From Gammaproteobacteria bacterium (GTDB lineage Bacteria > Pseudomonadota > Gammaproteobacteria > Pseudomonadales > Halieaceae), in contig JAOUDU010000004.1 of the NCBI GenBank assembly GCA_029859085.1, positions 1 to 19,196 of the forward strand: a DNA stretch of 19,196 nt, read 5' to 3'. Shown in pieces: positions 18,165-19,196 of the stretch (positions are counted from its first letter, which is position 1; each line of letters starts with the position of its first letter). Made by a program: the position numbers and the translations under genes. Below the pieces are notes generated by a model, which saw nothing but the letters and a program-made list of their open reading frames with translations, was not told where the DNA came from and did not search any database.

Positions 18165-18194
18165 TTATCAAGTGCGGTGGAATCGTAATATAGT
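18165..18194 (+). promoter_or_regulatory. Candidate sigma70 promoter of the DsbA-family gene
   Basis: TTATCA (18165-18170, 4/6) and TATAGT (18189-18194, 5/6) with an 18-nt spacer, about 98 nt upstream of the chosen start. If real, it excludes the longer start at 18124. Confidence 0.35.
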
Positions 18195-18291
18195 ATCGTC
18201 CTGGTTTTCATTGATCACCTGGATCGACCTGTTGGGGCTCAAGAGCCTGGCACAACTGGCCGAGCGGGTCTGCCAGCACAGAGGTATCAGA

Positions 18292-18972
18292 ATGACCGCA
18301 CCACAAGCCGCCACCCCACTGCGTATTGACATAGTTTCGGACGTTGTCTGCCCCTGGTGCATTATCGGTTATAAGCAGTTACAGCTGGCGCTGGCGCAGA
18401 TGTCCGGCGCATTCGCGGTGGATATTCATTGGCAACCATTTGAGCTCAACCCCCACATGCCTGCCCAGGGACAGGACCTGCGTGAACATATCGCCGAAAA
18501 ATACGGCACCACCGCTGACCAGAGCCGCGGGGTAAGGTCGCGCCTGACAGAGCTGGGTGCATCACTGGGATTCACCTTTGACTATTTTGACGGCATGCGC
18601 ATATACAACACGTTTCTCGCCCACCAGTTACTGCACTGGGCCGGTGAATGTGGCAGGCAGACCGAATTGAAAATGGCGCTGTTCGAGGCGTTTTTCAGCA
18701 GGCGGGAAAACGTCGGCGATGTGAACATGCTCGCTGCAATCGCCGGTCGCGCGGGACTTGATCACGGGCAGGCAATGGATGTGCTGAACTCCGGTCGCTA
18801 TGTCGAAATCGTGCGCCGGGAGCAGGCCCGCTGGCTGGATCAGGAGGTGCATGCGGTGCCGATGTTCTATTTCAACGGCGGGTACCCGGTTCCCGGAGCC
18901 CAGGAAGCACAGACCTTTGTCCGGGTCCTCGGAAAACTGAAAGATAAAATTGAATTGACCGCTGCGGGCTGA
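18292..18972 (+). CDS. DsbA-family oxidoreductase (FrnE-like)
   Basis: A 226-residue thioredoxin-fold protein. The redox motif CPWC is at 20-23 after a beta strand (RIDIVSDVVCPWC). A long helical insertion follows, and the cis-proline loop appears in AVPMFYFNGGYPVPGAQ. This is the FrnE/2-hydroxychromene-isomerase-like branch of the DsbA superfamily. No signal peptide precedes the motif, so the protein is probably cytoplasmic; FrnE-type proteins are linked to thiol redox and oxidative-stress handling. The frame opens at 18124, but the ATG at 18292 has AGAGG a few nt upstream and begins where family members do. Its TGA abuts the stop of the convergent thioesterase gene. Confidence 0.9.
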   Translation: MTAPQAATPLRIDIVSDVVCPWCIIGYKQLQLALAQMSGAFAVDIHWQPFELNPHMPAQGQDLREHIAEKYGTTADQSRGVRSRLTELGASLGFTFDYFDGMRIYNTFLAHQLLHWAGECGRQTELKMALFEAFFSRRENVGDVNMLAAIAGRAGLDHGQAMDVLNSGRYVEIVRREQARWLDQEVHAVPMFYFNGGYPVPGAQEAQTFVRVLGKLKDKIELTAAG

Positions 18973-19196
18973 TCAATCGCTGCCCGGCACCAGGAAATGG
19001 GCTCGCGCTATCGCCACCGGTTCCTCGCTGTTTTCCTGCCACGCGGTGATGCTGACATTGGCTATCTGTCGTCCCTGACGGGTCAGTACACAGCGCGCGA
19101 AGGTGTCCCGCAGGCGAGCCGGCCGCAGGTAGTCCAGGGAAAAGTTTATAATTCTCGGCAGCACCGGATCATCCATCCTGGCTACCAGGTGGAGCG
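18973..19196 (-). CDS. Hotdog-fold thioesterase (PaaI-like), 3' part
   Basis: The C-terminal 74 residues of a gene whose start lies beyond the right edge. The frame stays open to the window end (LHLVARMDDPVLPRIINFSL...), so the ATG at 19176 is probably internal. The pattern INFSLDYLRPARLRDTFARCVLTRQGRQIANVSITAWQ...VAIARAHFLV is typical of the last strands of PaaI-type acyl-CoA thioesterases, which hydrolyse acyl-CoA esters. The catalytic part is not in the window, so substrate cannot be judged. Its stop codon is directly adjacent to that of the DsbA-family gene, with no space for a terminator. Confidence 0.75.
   Translation of the reverse strand, partial: LHLVARMDDPVLPRIINFSLDYLRPARLRDTFARCVLTRQGRQIANVSITAWQENSEEPVAIARAHFLVPGSD

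Overview
The window is a G+C-rich (roughly 60% by eye) stretch of a gammaproteobacterial chromosome around the replication origin. Two conserved blocks identify it: gyrB-recF-dnaN-dnaA on the minus strand, and rpmH-rnpA-yidD-yidC-mnmE on the plus strand, diverging from a ~530-nt gap. Protein styles (DnaA beginning PEVVWQQC, RecF with a GVFHVEH motif, an MFS-PlsC-ligase fusion, Pseudomonas-type parS palindromes) suggest the Pseudomonadales/Cellvibrionales side of the class, possibly a marine Halieaceae-like bacterium. That taxonomic guess is inference.

Layout. 1-430 (minus): a GTG-started YiaAB-family membrane protein followed by the start of a PspA/IM30-like gene that runs off the left edge. 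610-1365 (minus): a helix-turn-helix regulator, divergent from a 1042-residue three-domain protein (1535-4663). That protein joins an LplT-like lysophospholipid flippase, an intact PlsC-type acyltransferase, and an acyl-ACP ligase domain that has lost its signature motifs and its C-terminal subdomain. 4761-5243: a ferritin-like protein, convergent with gyrB. 5282-11671 (minus): gyrB, recF, dnaN, dnaA. 11672-12201: a gap with a perfect DnaA box, two near-boxes and an A+T-rich tract. 12202-16055 (plus): rpmH, rnpA, yidD, yidC, mnmE in tight or overlapping order. 16056-16487: a second A+T-rich, DnaA-box-bearing gap. 16488-18035 (minus): an intact acyl-CoA ligase. 18292-18972 (plus): a FrnE/DsbA-like oxidoreductase, abutting a partial hotdog thioesterase that runs off the right edge.

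How it fits together. The dnaA-side block supplies initiation, clamp, gap repair and supercoiling functions. The rpmH-side block supplies ribosome, RNase P, membrane-insertion and tRNA-modification functions. Both are transcribed away from the dnaA-rpmH gap, the orientation expected for an origin there. Two perfect 16-bp parS palindromes lie inside recF, so ParB-based segregation should load next to the origin. The usual mnmG-rsmG-parA-parB segment does not follow mnmE; a fatty-acid ligase does, which points to a rearrangement boundary at about 16.1-16.5 kb.

The most unusual items are the degenerate, truncated ligase domain fused to an apparently functional flippase and acyltransferase; the paired parS sites written into RecF codons; the two origin-like gaps about 4 kb apart; and mnmE, which has no ATG, GTG or TTG start at the position its conserved N-terminus requires. 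I found no convincing wholly new multi-gene system.
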